This document shows positions 56,094 to 64,000 of a stretch of DNA of 64,000 nucleotides, in pieces. The DNA is from Roseovarius gahaiensis (lineage in GTDB: Bacteria > Pseudomonadota > Alphaproteobacteria > Rhodobacterales > Rhodobacteraceae), in assembly GCF_011601345.1 (NCBI RefSeq), contig NZ_JAAORB010000002.1, positions 62,001-126,000 of the forward strand, given 5' to 3'. The notes under the pieces were generated by a model. It was not told the origin of the DNA. It was given only the letters and a program-made list of their open reading frames with translations, and did no database searches. Each line of letters begins with the position of its first letter. Position 1 is the stretch's first letter. The position numbers were made by a program, and so were the translations under genes.

Positions 56094-56545
56094 ATGGCTT
56101 ATTTTGGCTGTCTACATCCAAGCGCATAGGTGCTCCCGTAGGTTTCTCCGTGTCGCCAGAAATCTGAAAACTTTAAACGTTAACGTCGCAATAACACCTA
56201 ACCTGTTACGTCTTGATCTGGGTGAGTTGAAAGGTGGTGGATATGCGCGCGCCGGGCGATAACGTCGCGCCAGTCATCATCAAGAGGAAAAAGATCACAG
56301 GCGGTGACGGGCACCATGGGGGTGCGTGGAAAGTCGCTATAGCATTTTCCTTTGAACTTTGGTGCTTTGCACCGGTTGAACTGTCCGGCTGAATGTTGCC
56401 GGTTTGGGTGTCGTTCTGACCTATGCAGCTTTGGCGGAACCGTCGCCGCGCCACCCGGTTTCGGATGCTCGTCCAGCATTGCGTGCAAGTGCTAATGGAA
56501 TGCTAAGCCTAGAGGCCCAGATTGCCAGCATTTGACACAATTTCA
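56094..56545. other. Gap between infB terminator and flgN, containing the motB remnant
   Basis: A 452-base stretch with no intact gene. About 150 bases in the middle (56243-56392) hold the N-terminal part of motB, described separately. The remainder (56094-56242 and 56393-56545) shows no conserved coding frame, RNA or repeat that I can recognise. It may hold the eroded rest of motB. Confidence 0.6.
56243..56392 (+). pseudogene. motB: motB N-terminal remnant (flagellar motor stator)
   Basis: ATG 56243 opens 49 codons. Residues 9-17 are APVIIKRKK and 19-32 are TGGDGHHGGAWKVA, the unmistakable cytoplasmic N terminus of MotB. In a real MotB the next residues are YADFVTAMMAF and a membrane helix holding the proton-binding Asp. 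Here the frame instead continues into unrelated residues and stops (TGA 56390-56392). The peptidoglycan-binding OmpA domain is not found. It is a truncated pseudogene that lost its function at the helix. A purine-rich ribosome-site-like sequence still precedes the ATG. Confidence 0.8.
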
Positions 56546-56905
56546 TCAGGCCCGTTTTTCAACCTTGTGGAGCACTTCGCCTTCGATCGTCTGACGCTGC
56601 CCGCTTTTGTCATAGGTCTCCAACGACCGGCGAATTCGCCGCATCGCGGCCATGCGTGCGGCCACCTTTCGAATGCCTTGCAGCGCGCCATCCAAAAGGG
56701 CTTGATTGCATGTTACCTTGTCGTGCAGCCCCGCCAGTGCGGGCTGGTTTTGCGGCTGAATTATGTTCAGGCGATCAATCAGATCTTCTTTTTGTTCAAG
56801 AAGCTCGCCAATCGTTTCCAGATCACCGGCCAAAAGCGCCACGCGCTCGGTTTCCAATAGCTTGTCCAGTTTTTCGATCAGGTCTTGGGCTGTGGTATCA
56901 GTCAT
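56546..56905 (-). CDS. flgN: FlgN-like flagellar export chaperone
   Basis: 119 residues, almost all helical, with heptad-like Leu and acidic repeats (LIEKLDKLLETERVALLAG, ELLEQKEDLIDRLN). This is the FlgN pattern of chaperones that escort hook-filament junction proteins FlgK and FlgL; neither is in the window. Identification rests on helical pattern and its flagellar neighbours. It overlaps the flgJ-like gene by 8 bases. Confidence 0.65.
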   Translation of the reverse strand: MTDTTAQDLIEKLDKLLETERVALLAGDLETIGELLEQKEDLIDRLNIIQPQNQPALAGLHDKVTCNQALLDGALQGIRKVAARMAAMRRIRRSLETYDKSGQRQTIEGEVLHKVEKRA

Positions 56906-57182
56906 TGGCTTTCTCCATCAGGGATTTGTAAAACATCTCGGCCAATCCGATACCGCCGTTTTCAACCATACGGTCGGCGATGGCTTGTCGGTGGAATGAG
57001 GCGAATTGATCCTCACCCGTGCTGCCGCTAAAGCCGTTTTCTTGTTCGCCAAAACCGGCTGATTTGAGCATTTCGGCCAAAAAACCGGCCTCAAGCTGTT
57101 TGGCGGCGGTCATCACGGGTTTTGTGCCGGTCTGCCGTGTTTGAGTGCTGGTGGTCGCGGGAATCGGTAAAAAATCAGTCAC
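56898..57182 (-). CDS. FlgJ-like rod-binding protein
   Basis: 94 residues. The stretch AAKQLEAGFLAEMLKSAGFG (about residues 26-45) and FHRQAIADRMVENGGIGLAEMFYKSLM match the N-terminal rod-binding half of FlgJ. The C-terminal peptidoglycan hydrolase half is absent, as is normal in alphaproteobacteria, where rod scaffold and hydrolase are separate. It is minus strand and divergent from fliK. Confidence 0.8.
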   Translation of the reverse strand: MTDFLPIPATTSTQTRQTGTKPVMTAAKQLEAGFLAEMLKSAGFGEQENGFSGSTGEDQFASFHRQAIADRMVENGGIGLAEMFYKSLMEKAND

Positions 57183-57295
57183 TGTATTACCTCGAATTGA
57201 GAGAACTGATCCTCATTCAAGCCGAAAGCGGTAAAGAAGCAGTAACTGATGTCTGACATGCTCAAGGCACTGAGGAAGAAATCCCGGAGCATGTG

Positions 57296-58915
57296 ATGAT
57301 CCTATCCCTGACATATTTCGACCCCTCCGCAACCGGTGCGGTGACCTTGCCGCTGGCACCTAATGACATGTCGGCACAGCCCGAGGCGGAGGGGGATATG
57401 TTCCGCGTCGATCCGAACCAGCATGACAGTTTTGACGTGGTCTTTTCCCTCAGTGGTGCACCGGCCAAAGCTTTGCCAGCACACCCATGGCCACACCCAA
57501 GCCAGACCATTGAGGCTGGGCAACAGGACAAGTCAGAGGATGACGCGTTGGATCTTCCCGACACTGAACTTATGGAAACGCCAGATAACCAACTGATGCC
57601 CGAAATGATCGACCCTGAAGCGCCTCAAATAACGATCCAGCGATCAGAAGGGGCAAAGGGTGAGGGGCATGCAGGCGAAGCGCCTGACAATCCGAAGTTG
57701 GCCGCATCAGGAAAAATCGAGACACCTGAGGTCGGGCGCGTTTTGGCAGTGATGCCCGATGATGTCTTGCCCCATATGCCGCGACCGACTGTTGCTGAGC
57801 AGGCGGATAGCCCCAAACCGCAGGTCGAAATGTCAACGCAAGCCAGCCGGGTTACGGCCTTTGATCTGGCTGCACGGTCTGCACCTTCGGTGCCGTCTGC
57901 CGCTGCGAACCCGCCTTCCATGGTGCAAGGCCAGACGGCGGATTCAGTTACTGATTACGCCCAAAACGGCATACCTGTCCAACGCGTCCGAGATCCGGTG
58001 CGCCCAGTGGAAATGATGCGCGGTGCGGCACCAGACGTGCTCGGCATGGCAGAGACCAAGGCAAGGGCACCTGTTCGGGCTGCTTTGTCTGGTCAAGTCT
58101 GGGGGGCGTCCGAAAACGCTTCAGAGCCTGGATTTTCCATGGTGGACCGTGGCGTCATAACCCCCGCGGCGACAGAGAGTGGCCGACCAACGCCTTTGGC
58201 TGGTTTGTCTGCAGCACGCCAAGCGCTGCCCGAACTGGAAATGCGACCACGGCACGATGGCGTATTGGGGGATTTTGCAAAGCGCGACGAGATACTTGCC
58301 GCAGGCACGCCAGCCGTGGTTGATGGCCTAACCTCCAAGCCTGTTCAGGCGGCCTCTCCGCCCGCTTCGCCATTGCCTGCGGTCTCAAAAGGTGCCGTGC
58401 TTATGGAAGAGGTACGCCTGTCCCGCGTTGGGTTTCAGCCGGACATCGGGGTAGTGACCGATCAACGCGCCTTGACAGAAATTGTGCATACAGGCCGATC
58501 CGATGCGCCAGCCCGAAGTGATCTGCCGCGTCACGTTGCGGCGCAACTGGCCGAGGCCGTACATCGCAGTGGCAGTGGCGACCGGCCCATCGAAGTTACC
58601 CTGAACCCAGCCGAGTTGGGGCGGGTGCGTATCAGTATGGCGCCCGGCGATGGTACGATTATCGTAACTGTTCTGGCCGAACGTGGGGAAACGCTGGATC
58701 TGATGCGGCGTCATGCGGATCAGCTTGCGCAGGATTTTCATGATCTTGGATATGGTTCCACCGAATTCGCGTTTGGACAGAATTCTGATGGGCAGGGCGG
58801 GGCGCAGGACGGTGCGGCCAGTGGGGCCGTGGTGCCAAGCGATACCATCTCATCATCCGACGGATCGCCGCGGCCCATGCATCTGAACGCGGATCGCGTA
58901 GATATTCGACTCTAA
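57296..58915 (+). CDS. fliK: Flagellar hook-length control protein FliK
   Basis: 539 residues. The N-terminal ~400 residues are low-complexity and rich in Pro, Ala, Glu and Ser. The C-terminal Flg_hook domain (about 415-490) has RPIEVTLNPAELGRVRISMA and ERGETLDLMRRHADQLAQD. It measures the hook and switches export specificity. The start is ATG 57296, 6 bases after GGAG; a GTG one codon earlier is also possible. It precedes flgD by 13 bases. The frame is intact. Confidence 0.9.
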   Translation: MILSLTYFDPSATGAVTLPLAPNDMSAQPEAEGDMFRVDPNQHDSFDVVFSLSGAPAKALPAHPWPHPSQTIEAGQQDKSEDDALDLPDTELMETPDNQLMPEMIDPEAPQITIQRSEGAKGEGHAGEAPDNPKLAASGKIETPEVGRVLAVMPDDVLPHMPRPTVAEQADSPKPQVEMSTQASRVTAFDLAARSAPSVPSAAANPPSMVQGQTADSVTDYAQNGIPVQRVRDPVRPVEMMRGAAPDVLGMAETKARAPVRAALSGQVWGASENASEPGFSMVDRGVITPAATESGRPTPLAGLSAARQALPELEMRPRHDGVLGDFAKRDEILAAGTPAVVDGLTSKPVQAASPPASPLPAVSKGAVLMEEVRLSRVGFQPDIGVVTDQRALTEIVHTGRSDAPARSDLPRHVAAQLAEAVHRSGSGDRPIEVTLNPAELGRVRISMAPGDGTIIVTVLAERGETLDLMRRHADQLAQDFHDLGYGSTEFAFGQNSDGQGGAQDGAASGAVVPSDTISSSDGSPRPMHLNADRVDIRL

Positions 58916-58928
58916 CGAGGCAGAAATT

Positions 58929-59621
58929 ATGGATACAGTTACACAAACACCTGCGCCAACAACCAATCCACAACCCGCCACCGGCGGTTCGAACAGCACT
59001 ACTAATTCTGGGTCTGAAAAGCCTGCGCTAAGTTCGGATTTTGAAACGTTTCTCAAGATGTTGACAGCCCAAATGCGCAATCAAGATCCTTTAAACCCGG
59101 TTGAATCGGCCGATTTCGCGGTGCAATTGGCGACGTTTTCGAATGTGGAACAACAGGTGCGCACCAATCAGTTACTCGAATCTTTGGGTGACAGGATGGG
59201 CGCGATGGGCATGGCGCAGCTTTCCGGGTGGGTCGGAATGGAGGCGCGCGCGCAAGTGCCTGTGCAGTTCGATGGCACACCGGTTACCCTGACGTTGACG
59301 CCGGATAAGCTGGCGGATGCCGCGCAGTTGGTGGTCTCGGACGCAAACGGAACCGTCGTGCAACTGATTGATGTTGCTCCACAGGTTGACCAAGCGATTT
59401 GGACAGGTGTCGACGCCGCCGGGGTTCCGTTGCCGGAAGGGCGTTATACGGCTGAACTTGCATCATTCAACAGTGGTCAACATCTGTCTGACAGTCCGGT
59501 GCAGGTGCATGGACGGATAGTGGAAGCCCGCAATGCCGATGGTCAAATCACCTTGGTGATGGACGGCGGGCAAGAGGTGGCATCTGAGAAAATCCTCAGC
59601 TTGCGCGCGCCGGACGGCTAA
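58929..59621 (+). CDS. flgD: Flagellar hook assembly protein FlgD
   Basis: 230 residues. The signature SSDFETFLKMLTAQMRNQDPLNPVE lies within residues 35-60. A capping domain follows, with LPEGRYTAELASF near residue 175. FlgD caps the growing hook. It is coupled to fliK. The frame is intact, but hook protein genes (flgE) are not in this window. Confidence 0.92.
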   Translation: MDTVTQTPAPTTNPQPATGGSNSTTNSGSEKPALSSDFETFLKMLTAQMRNQDPLNPVESADFAVQLATFSNVEQQVRTNQLLESLGDRMGAMGMAQLSGWVGMEARAQVPVQFDGTPVTLTLTPDKLADAAQLVVSDANGTVVQLIDVAPQVDQAIWTGVDAAGVPLPEGRYTAELASFNSGQHLSDSPVQVHGRIVEARNADGQITLVMDGGQEVASEKILSLRAPDG

Positions 59622-59683
59622 GCGCCCTTGCCTCGATCAACGTGGTGGCCTAGCGTCCGGCGTTCCTTACACGTCAAGGTGCC

Positions 59684-60589
59684 ATGCTTTTCATGACGGC
59701 TTCACCCCAACATACCGATCCGGCGTTAGTTGAAAGGCTGCGTCGGCAGATCGAGGAACGGGGCGTCTTGGACATCGGGGGCGACTGGCAGCCCCTTTCC
59801 GGCGGGCGAACGAACCGCGCATGGCGCGTGGAAACGCAACACGGTCGCTTTGTCGTCGTCAAACTTTACGCGCCCGCCACGGACAATCCGTTGTTTCACA
59901 ACAACCCTGATGTGGAAGGCAAGATGCTGAATTGGCTGGCCGGTCATGACATCGCTCCACGGATACTGGATGCCTTTAAGACGTCCGATGGCCCGTGTCT
60001 TGTGTACCGGTATATTTCTGGGGCCAACTGGACAACGGGCGTCGCTATGGCGGCGCGGTCGCTGTATCGCTTGCATCATGTCGCCGCGCCCGATGGGTTG
60101 CCGTGTGCCCCGGACGGCAGCGCCGCGCTGACGGACCAAACCTGCGCCATCCTTGATCGGTGCACCTCGAACGCTGCCCGGGCCGCCGCCAGCCTCGCCC
60201 CGTCCGGTCTACCGGTGGCACCTTCCGAACGCCGAATGCTTTTGCATGGTGATCCCGTGCCCGGCAATATGATCGTGCTTGATGGGGATGTTCAGTACAT
60301 TGATTGGCAATGTCCCGCCATCGGCGATCCCTGCAATGATTTGGCCATTTTTCTGTCGCCTGCGATGCAGATGACCTATCGCGGTCACGCGCTTAGCCCG
60401 GTGGAAAGAGAGGCCTTTCTTGTCAGCTACCCTTGTGCCGACACAGTGGCGCGATATCGTGTTCTTGCGCCATGGTATCACTGGCGCATGCTCGCCTATT
60501 GCTTGTGGCGATACGAACGCGGCGACAGAAGGGCCCGGTCTGCGGCACAGGCAGAGCAGATATGTTTGACGCAAGCGTCACAACCGTGA
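59684..60589 (+). CDS. Choline/aminoglycoside-type phosphotransferase (APH fold)
   Basis: 301 residues. The kinase-like fold has the catalytic loop LLHGDPVPGNMIV (about residue 186) with Asp and Asn, and the metal motif YIDWQCPAIGDPCNDLAIF. The N-terminal ATP loop is weak (LSGGRTNRAWRV). The substrate is unknown; the APH fold is used by choline, homoserine and aminosugar kinases and by resistance enzymes. No neighbour points to a substrate, and there is no sign that it confers resistance. It stands alone. Confidence 0.8.
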   Translation: MLFMTASPQHTDPALVERLRRQIEERGVLDIGGDWQPLSGGRTNRAWRVETQHGRFVVVKLYAPATDNPLFHNNPDVEGKMLNWLAGHDIAPRILDAFKTSDGPCLVYRYISGANWTTGVAMAARSLYRLHHVAAPDGLPCAPDGSAALTDQTCAILDRCTSNAARAAASLAPSGLPVAPSERRMLLHGDPVPGNMIVLDGDVQYIDWQCPAIGDPCNDLAIFLSPAMQMTYRGHALSPVEREAFLVSYPCADTVARYRVLAPWYHWRMLAYCLWRYERGDRRARSAAQAEQICLTQASQP

Positions 60590-60656
60590 TTCGTGCGTTT
60601 GGTTGAGCATTTTGTTGTTGTAAAAATACGCAAAACACAGCTTTTTGGGGAAATAC

Positions 60657-60670
60657 ACATGAATTCATGT
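60657..60670. promoter_or_regulatory. 14-bp perfect palindrome in the promoter region of the 83-residue peptide gene
   Basis: ACATGAATTCATGT, immediately upstream of a possible weak promoter (TTGTTT at 60670, CATACT at 60692-60697). This is the geometry of a repressor or activator site; no regulator is known. Confidence 0.4.
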
Positions 60671-60750
60671 TGTTTTCATAGTCTCGTGTGACATACTGAA
60701 GCCAGTCCTCTTTGAGGTGTAAATTGCCCATCCATGGATTGGAGAGTGTT

Positions 60751-61002
60751 ATGAATAAGTTTTTGTCGATCGCAGCCGCAGCTTCCATCGCTGTTGCAAC
60801 TGCCGCTCCGGTTGTTGCTGAAGAATCCAAAGCCAACGTGAATGCAGATCCGTTTGTGTCCACCCAAGGTGCCGTGCCGTCCTTCGCCCTGGCCGGCGCT
60901 GGCGCCGGGACCACGCTGGCCATCATCGGCGGTGTCATTCTTGTTGGTGCCGTTGCGGCGTCGGGTAGCGATGGCACTCCGACAACCGTCACATCGTACT
61001 GA
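60751..61002 (+). CDS. Small exported membrane protein (83 aa), YjbE-like
   Basis: 83 residues. A Sec signal (MNKFLSIAAAASIAVATAAP, ending VVAEE) is followed by about 25 polar residues and a glycine-rich hydrophobic helix (AGAGAGTTLAIIGGVILVGA), then a Ser/Thr tail. GGAG lies 6 bases before ATG 60751; the frame from 60712 is rejected. Its design and its position beside yjbF and yjbH resemble E. coli YjbE of the yjbEFGH exopolysaccharide operon, though it is convergent here, not co-directional. The link is inference. Confidence 0.75.
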   Translation: MNKFLSIAAAASIAVATAAPVVAEESKANVNADPFVSTQGAVPSFALAGAGAGTTLAIIGGVILVGAVAASGSDGTPTTVTSY

Positions 61003-61043
61003 AACTGAATTCCAAGCTGTAACTTCAGTTTCTGACATGAATA

Positions 61044-61070
61044 AACGGGCCCTTTTTAAGGGCCCGTTTG
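61044..61070 (+). terminator. Strong bidirectional terminator-like hairpin
   Basis: AAACGGGCCCTT pairs perfectly with AAGGGCCCGTTT around TTT (12-bp stem). It is between the small protein and convergent yjbF, and could serve both strands. Confidence 0.85.
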
Positions 61071-61081
61071 TGTATCGGAAT

Positions 61082-61771
61082 TTACCTTAGGCGCTGTAGC
61101 GTGCTGTATCCAAAATCTGGCCCGGCCCAATGCCGAGACTGCACAATGTCGCCGGAATCGGTCACCAGATACCAGTTGTTCACAGTCTGCGTGTCTTGAT
61201 TGCACGCCGCCGTCATTCGCGTCACGTGCACATGTGGCTCCACCGGGGTGGCGAAATGCGCGCGATCACCGCGCGTTACGGTGCAATCCGATGCAATGGT
61301 GACAATCTGGTTTTCACCATCCAGATACCGCTGTTCAATCTGGGCTTCCCCTTCTTTGCGATCTGCGACCAAGCTCAGCAGGGCCGACAGGTCCGAGGAT
61401 ATCAGATCATTCCCAAGCCCGCGGGTTGAGGTCAGAATACCATTTCGACTACTCACGCTGCGTCGGTCGGATACGCCATAAGAGGCCCAGCTTCGATAGG
61501 CGCCGTTGTCCGCAATCGGGCGGATGACCGCGACCGCTTTGCGCTTTTCCAAGCGATAGATGGCCAGCGCCCCGTCGCTATTGGCCAAGGCATGTTGGGC
61601 CACTTGCGCTACGGCATTCGGGTCTGGCTCTGTGGTCGCCTCGGTTTTCATGTTCTGATACAGCGCTTTGCCAACGGTGAATACGTTTTCATCGCCTTGC
61701 GTATTGCTGCATGCGGTCAAAAGGGCAACACAGCCGAAAAGGGCCAGTCGAGTCGTGCATGTCACGGTCAT
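61082..61771 (-). CDS. yjbF: YjbF/GfcB family lipoprotein
   Basis: 229 residues. A lipoprotein signal ends in lipobox LTAC at Cys21. The rest is a DUF2886/GfcB-like beta-rich domain (GALAIYRLEKRKAVAVIRP, DCTVTRGDRAHFATP). YjbF-type proteins are part of exopolysaccharide (group 4 capsule-like) export machinery. It overlaps yjbH as ATGA, so it is translated with it. The symbol is by family similarity. Confidence 0.8.
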   Translation of the reverse strand: MTVTCTTRLALFGCVALLTACSNTQGDENVFTVGKALYQNMKTEATTEPDPNAVAQVAQHALANSDGALAIYRLEKRKAVAVIRPIADNGAYRSWASYGVSDRRSVSSRNGILTSTRGLGNDLISSDLSALLSLVADRKEGEAQIEQRYLDGENQIVTIASDCTVTRGDRAHFATPVEPHVHVTRMTAACNQDTQTVNNWYLVTDSGDIVQSRHWAGPDFGYSTLQRLR

Positions 61772-63891
61772 CTCCAGAATTTCCCCCAGCTGTCAGCGAT
61801 ATCGGTCTGCCGTGACGGGCGCACGGTGTCATACAAGCGCCCGCGCACATTCAGGCGCTGGCCACCGTCCCGCGTCAAAGAGCGGATCACCGCGGTTGGG
61901 GCTTGTCGTGACGGTTTTCCCAAAAGCCACGACAAAGGCGCAGTTATCCGGATGCCCTTGTCGAACGAGCCTTCGCCAAAGTCCTGCGACGAAACGTCGG
62001 TCTTCGTGGCGAAGGCCCCGACGCGCCAGCCGTTTTCAAATTCGCGATCCAGCGAAATCGTGGCCCCCCAATCACCGGCCAGATACCGGCCTGCATCCAA
62101 TTGGCCGTGAAATCCGTTGCCGAAATCGTAATAGATCGAGGCATGACCGTTGAATTCGGGGATTGTGCCGCTGACGGTGCGACGGCTGCGCAATCCGAAA
62201 CCACCATCGAAATCGCGCGGCTGCACATAGTTCACTTCGCCGCCGACGGCTAAGCGGCTGTTCAGCGGGCGCCACAAGACTTCGGCCGATGCCCCGGCGT
62301 ACATCTGTTCAAGGTATCCCACCGTGGCGCGGGCAAAGACATCTGGCGCAAGGCGATGATATTTGCTGAGTGTCAGCCAATCCAGACGCGGACCATCCTC
62401 GCGCGCGTAAATCGCGGCGTCCGACCGGACGCGTGGCAAGCGTGAATCGCTGGTCTGGGTGGTCTTGTCCAGATTGCCGAACAATTTGACCGATATGCCG
62501 CCATCTGCCACCCAGCCTTGTCCCAATTCGGCCTGTGCCTGAAACCGCAGCGCCACGTCGGCCCGAACAGGGTTGTCGGGGTCAAACAGGCTGATGCGGG
62601 TGAACGGTGAAATCGACCAGTTGTAGCGGGGAAAACGGTCGGCCACGGGGGCCGGCAAGCCGCCGAACCGCAGGCTGTCATCAAAACTGGCTGCCGCCAA
62701 CGCCTGATCTGCCGAGGCGTGTTCCAACCTTTCCAGATCGCTGCGCTTGAAGCTGACGGTGGTGCTTGGCATGCCGCCCATATCGGAAAACGTGATATGA
62801 AACGTCTCGACCGAGGCGGGCAGGGCCCGCGTCATGATACGCGCGGTTCGGCCAATCGCCTGCGCGGGTTGATCATAGGTGGGATTGTTAATCGCCACAT
62901 GTGCCGTTGTGCCGCTTATCTCTAGCCCGACAAGGTCCAGTTGGTCTGTGGCCAGCATCTCCTGCAACTGTTCTGACAGTGCTTTGCGGGCGGTTGGCTG
63001 CACCGACCACCCCAGATCGCGCGCGGCGTCCGGGTCTCTGACGGCCACCGGAAGCGGTGCCTGTTCGGTCCCACCGGGAACGGGCATGTTCTTGGGGTTG
63101 AGGCCGAAGGACAGGCTGACGCCCACCTCGTTGCCATAGAGCGAATACACCCGCAGGTTGGCATCTGGCGTTAATTTGTAGGTCAGGCCGAAATTATAGG
63201 GCGAACTGCGCCGAAACACGCCCGCCGCCTGTTCGATATCATATCCGTCGGATGAATATTCAGCCGCAAACGAGAGCCGGTCCGTGATGTCATAGGTGAA
63301 CCCGCCAAATACGCCAATATCGCCGCGAAACCAGTTCGAGGTATCGACATCGCCGCCCGTGCCGATACCGGCAAAACTGAACGGATCGCGTGTGCCAAAC
63401 CCGTCAAAGTTATTGCGCGACCCCAAACGCCCCCAGCCAAAACCGCCGGACACGGTCAGGCGGTCGCCAAACGATTTGCTGGCGACAAGATATTCCGACC
63501 CCAAAAGACCGGTGCCTAGAAAATCCTGCAAGCCGATGGCCACTGCGGGGGTGTATGTGCCTTCCTTCAACAGCCGTAATTTCAGATCGAAACTGCGGTC
63601 GTAGTAGGTTGAAAACTGTGGCGTCAGGTCTTTGGTTCCTGCGTAGCGAAAACTGCCACTTAGCCACGGCGTGATTTGAAACGACAGCGTGCTGCGCCCG
63701 AAACCGTCAAAATAAAATGCTGTTGCCGACAGTTGCCCATCGGGGGCCATTTCTGCCGTCGGCATGTCAATAAGCCCACCCGGCACACCGTAGCTGTTGG
63801 TTACAGTCGTTGTCAGGTTATCGGCTGCCGCCAGAACCGGGCACAGTGCCACAGCCGCAGCGAGGGCAAACCTGTTGGAAAAACGCGTCAC
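61768..63891 (-). CDS. yjbH: YjbH/GfcD family outer-membrane beta-barrel protein
   Basis: 707 residues. A signal peptide (MTRFSNRFALAAAVALCPV, ending LAAADN) is followed by NSYGVPGGLIDMPTAEMAPD and long runs of alternating polar and aromatic residues typical of a large outer-membrane beta-barrel. C-terminal strands carry many Trp and Tyr. YjbH/GfcD proteins are thought to take part in exopolysaccharide export across the outer membrane. It heads yjbH-yjbF; a YjbG/GfcC homologue is not beside it. About 109 bases upstream hold nothing recognisable. Confidence 0.85.
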   Translation of the reverse strand: MTRFSNRFALAAAVALCPVLAAADNLTTTVTNSYGVPGGLIDMPTAEMAPDGQLSATAFYFDGFGRSTLSFQITPWLSGSFRYAGTKDLTPQFSTYYDRSFDLKLRLLKEGTYTPAVAIGLQDFLGTGLLGSEYLVASKSFGDRLTVSGGFGWGRLGSRNNFDGFGTRDPFSFAGIGTGGDVDTSNWFRGDIGVFGGFTYDITDRLSFAAEYSSDGYDIEQAAGVFRRSSPYNFGLTYKLTPDANLRVYSLYGNEVGVSLSFGLNPKNMPVPGGTEQAPLPVAVRDPDAARDLGWSVQPTARKALSEQLQEMLATDQLDLVGLEISGTTAHVAINNPTYDQPAQAIGRTARIMTRALPASVETFHITFSDMGGMPSTTVSFKRSDLERLEHASADQALAAASFDDSLRFGGLPAPVADRFPRYNWSISPFTRISLFDPDNPVRADVALRFQAQAELGQGWVADGGISVKLFGNLDKTTQTSDSRLPRVRSDAAIYAREDGPRLDWLTLSKYHRLAPDVFARATVGYLEQMYAGASAEVLWRPLNSRLAVGGEVNYVQPRDFDGGFGLRSRRTVSGTIPEFNGHASIYYDFGNGFHGQLDAGRYLAGDWGATISLDREFENGWRVGAFATKTDVSSQDFGEGSFDKGIRITAPLSWLLGKPSRQAPTAVIRSLTRDGGQRLNVRGRLYDTVRPSRQTDIADSWGKFWR

Positions 63892-64000
63892 TCTGCCACT
63901 CCAAGTAGATCTTTAGATTTGCACCCTAGCGGTGAGGCCGCCAAACAACAACTCGCCTCTAGGAAATTTCCATGCCTGTTTGTGCAGAGTGTCACTTTTT

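Overview
This window looks like a chromosomal segment of a Roseobacter-group alphaproteobacterium (Rhodobacteraceae). The evidence is the gene content and order: maf-aroE-coaE-dnaQ on one side of an AT-rich gap, hemJ-rho-mnmE-mnmG-rsmG-parA-parB on the other, a periplasmic YjbH/YjbF capsule pair, and alphaproteobacterial versions of hemJ, FxsA, Tim44-like, Psd and YlxR. No rRNA, tRNA, CRISPR array, insertion sequence or prophage was seen. Almost everything is chromosomal housekeeping.

Layout. 1-4286: the 3' end of hslU, then a small catabolic unit (TetR regulator; Old-Yellow-Enzyme/FAD demethylase-like protein; proline-racemase-family enzyme). 4461-7233: phospholipid genes psd and pssA, then an MFS transporter. 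7216-9496 (minus): Tim44-like, mltA, smr. 9607-10667: fxsA and secB. 10669-13412 (minus): maf-aroE-coaE-dnaQ. 13413-13828: the probable replication origin, with DnaA-box-like 9-mers and one exact TTAA-N7-TTAA CtrA-type site. 13829-21207: hemJ, rho, mnmE, mnmG, rsmG, parA, parB, with two perfect 16-bp parS palindromes, one between the mnmG Shine-Dalgarno and its second codons, one inside rsmG. 21191-28409: a DUF454 protein, hemW, rdgB and rph (minus), hrcA-grpE (plus), mutS (minus). 28547-36307: maeB, msrA, a class-IV aminotransferase gene broken by an amber codon, a sulfotransferase-like gene, argG, ilvA and an HPt protein. 36440-42203: a response-regulator/PP2C phosphatase, two NUDIX genes, hslO, cca and an rRNA methyltransferase. 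42296-44418: two L,D-transpeptidases, a CAP lipoprotein and a tiny membrane peptide. 44499-50532: hemH, an NDUFAF5-like methyltransferase, comF, grxC, a nitrilase, a MarR regulator, ubiG and pip. 50553-56093: a structured leader with an intrinsic terminator, then rimP-nusA-ylxR-infB and a strong terminator. 56243-59621: flagellar fragments (a motB remnant, flgN, flgJ-like, fliK, flgD). 59684-63891: a phosphotransferase, a second tiny membrane peptide, yjbF and yjbH.

How it fits together. The centre is the origin domain: oriC, ParABS and the tRNA/rRNA modification genes that usually accompany it. The rimP-nusA-infB operon appears to be controlled by attenuation in its leader. The flagellar block is incomplete here and holds a motB that stops where its membrane helix should begin, which suggests decay or rearrangement. 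No completely new system could be shown. The best leads are the parS/translation-start overlap, the rimP leader, the hairpin over the ylxR ribosome binding site, the motB remnant, the amber-interrupted aminotransferase, and a racemase-family enzyme lacking both catalytic cysteines.
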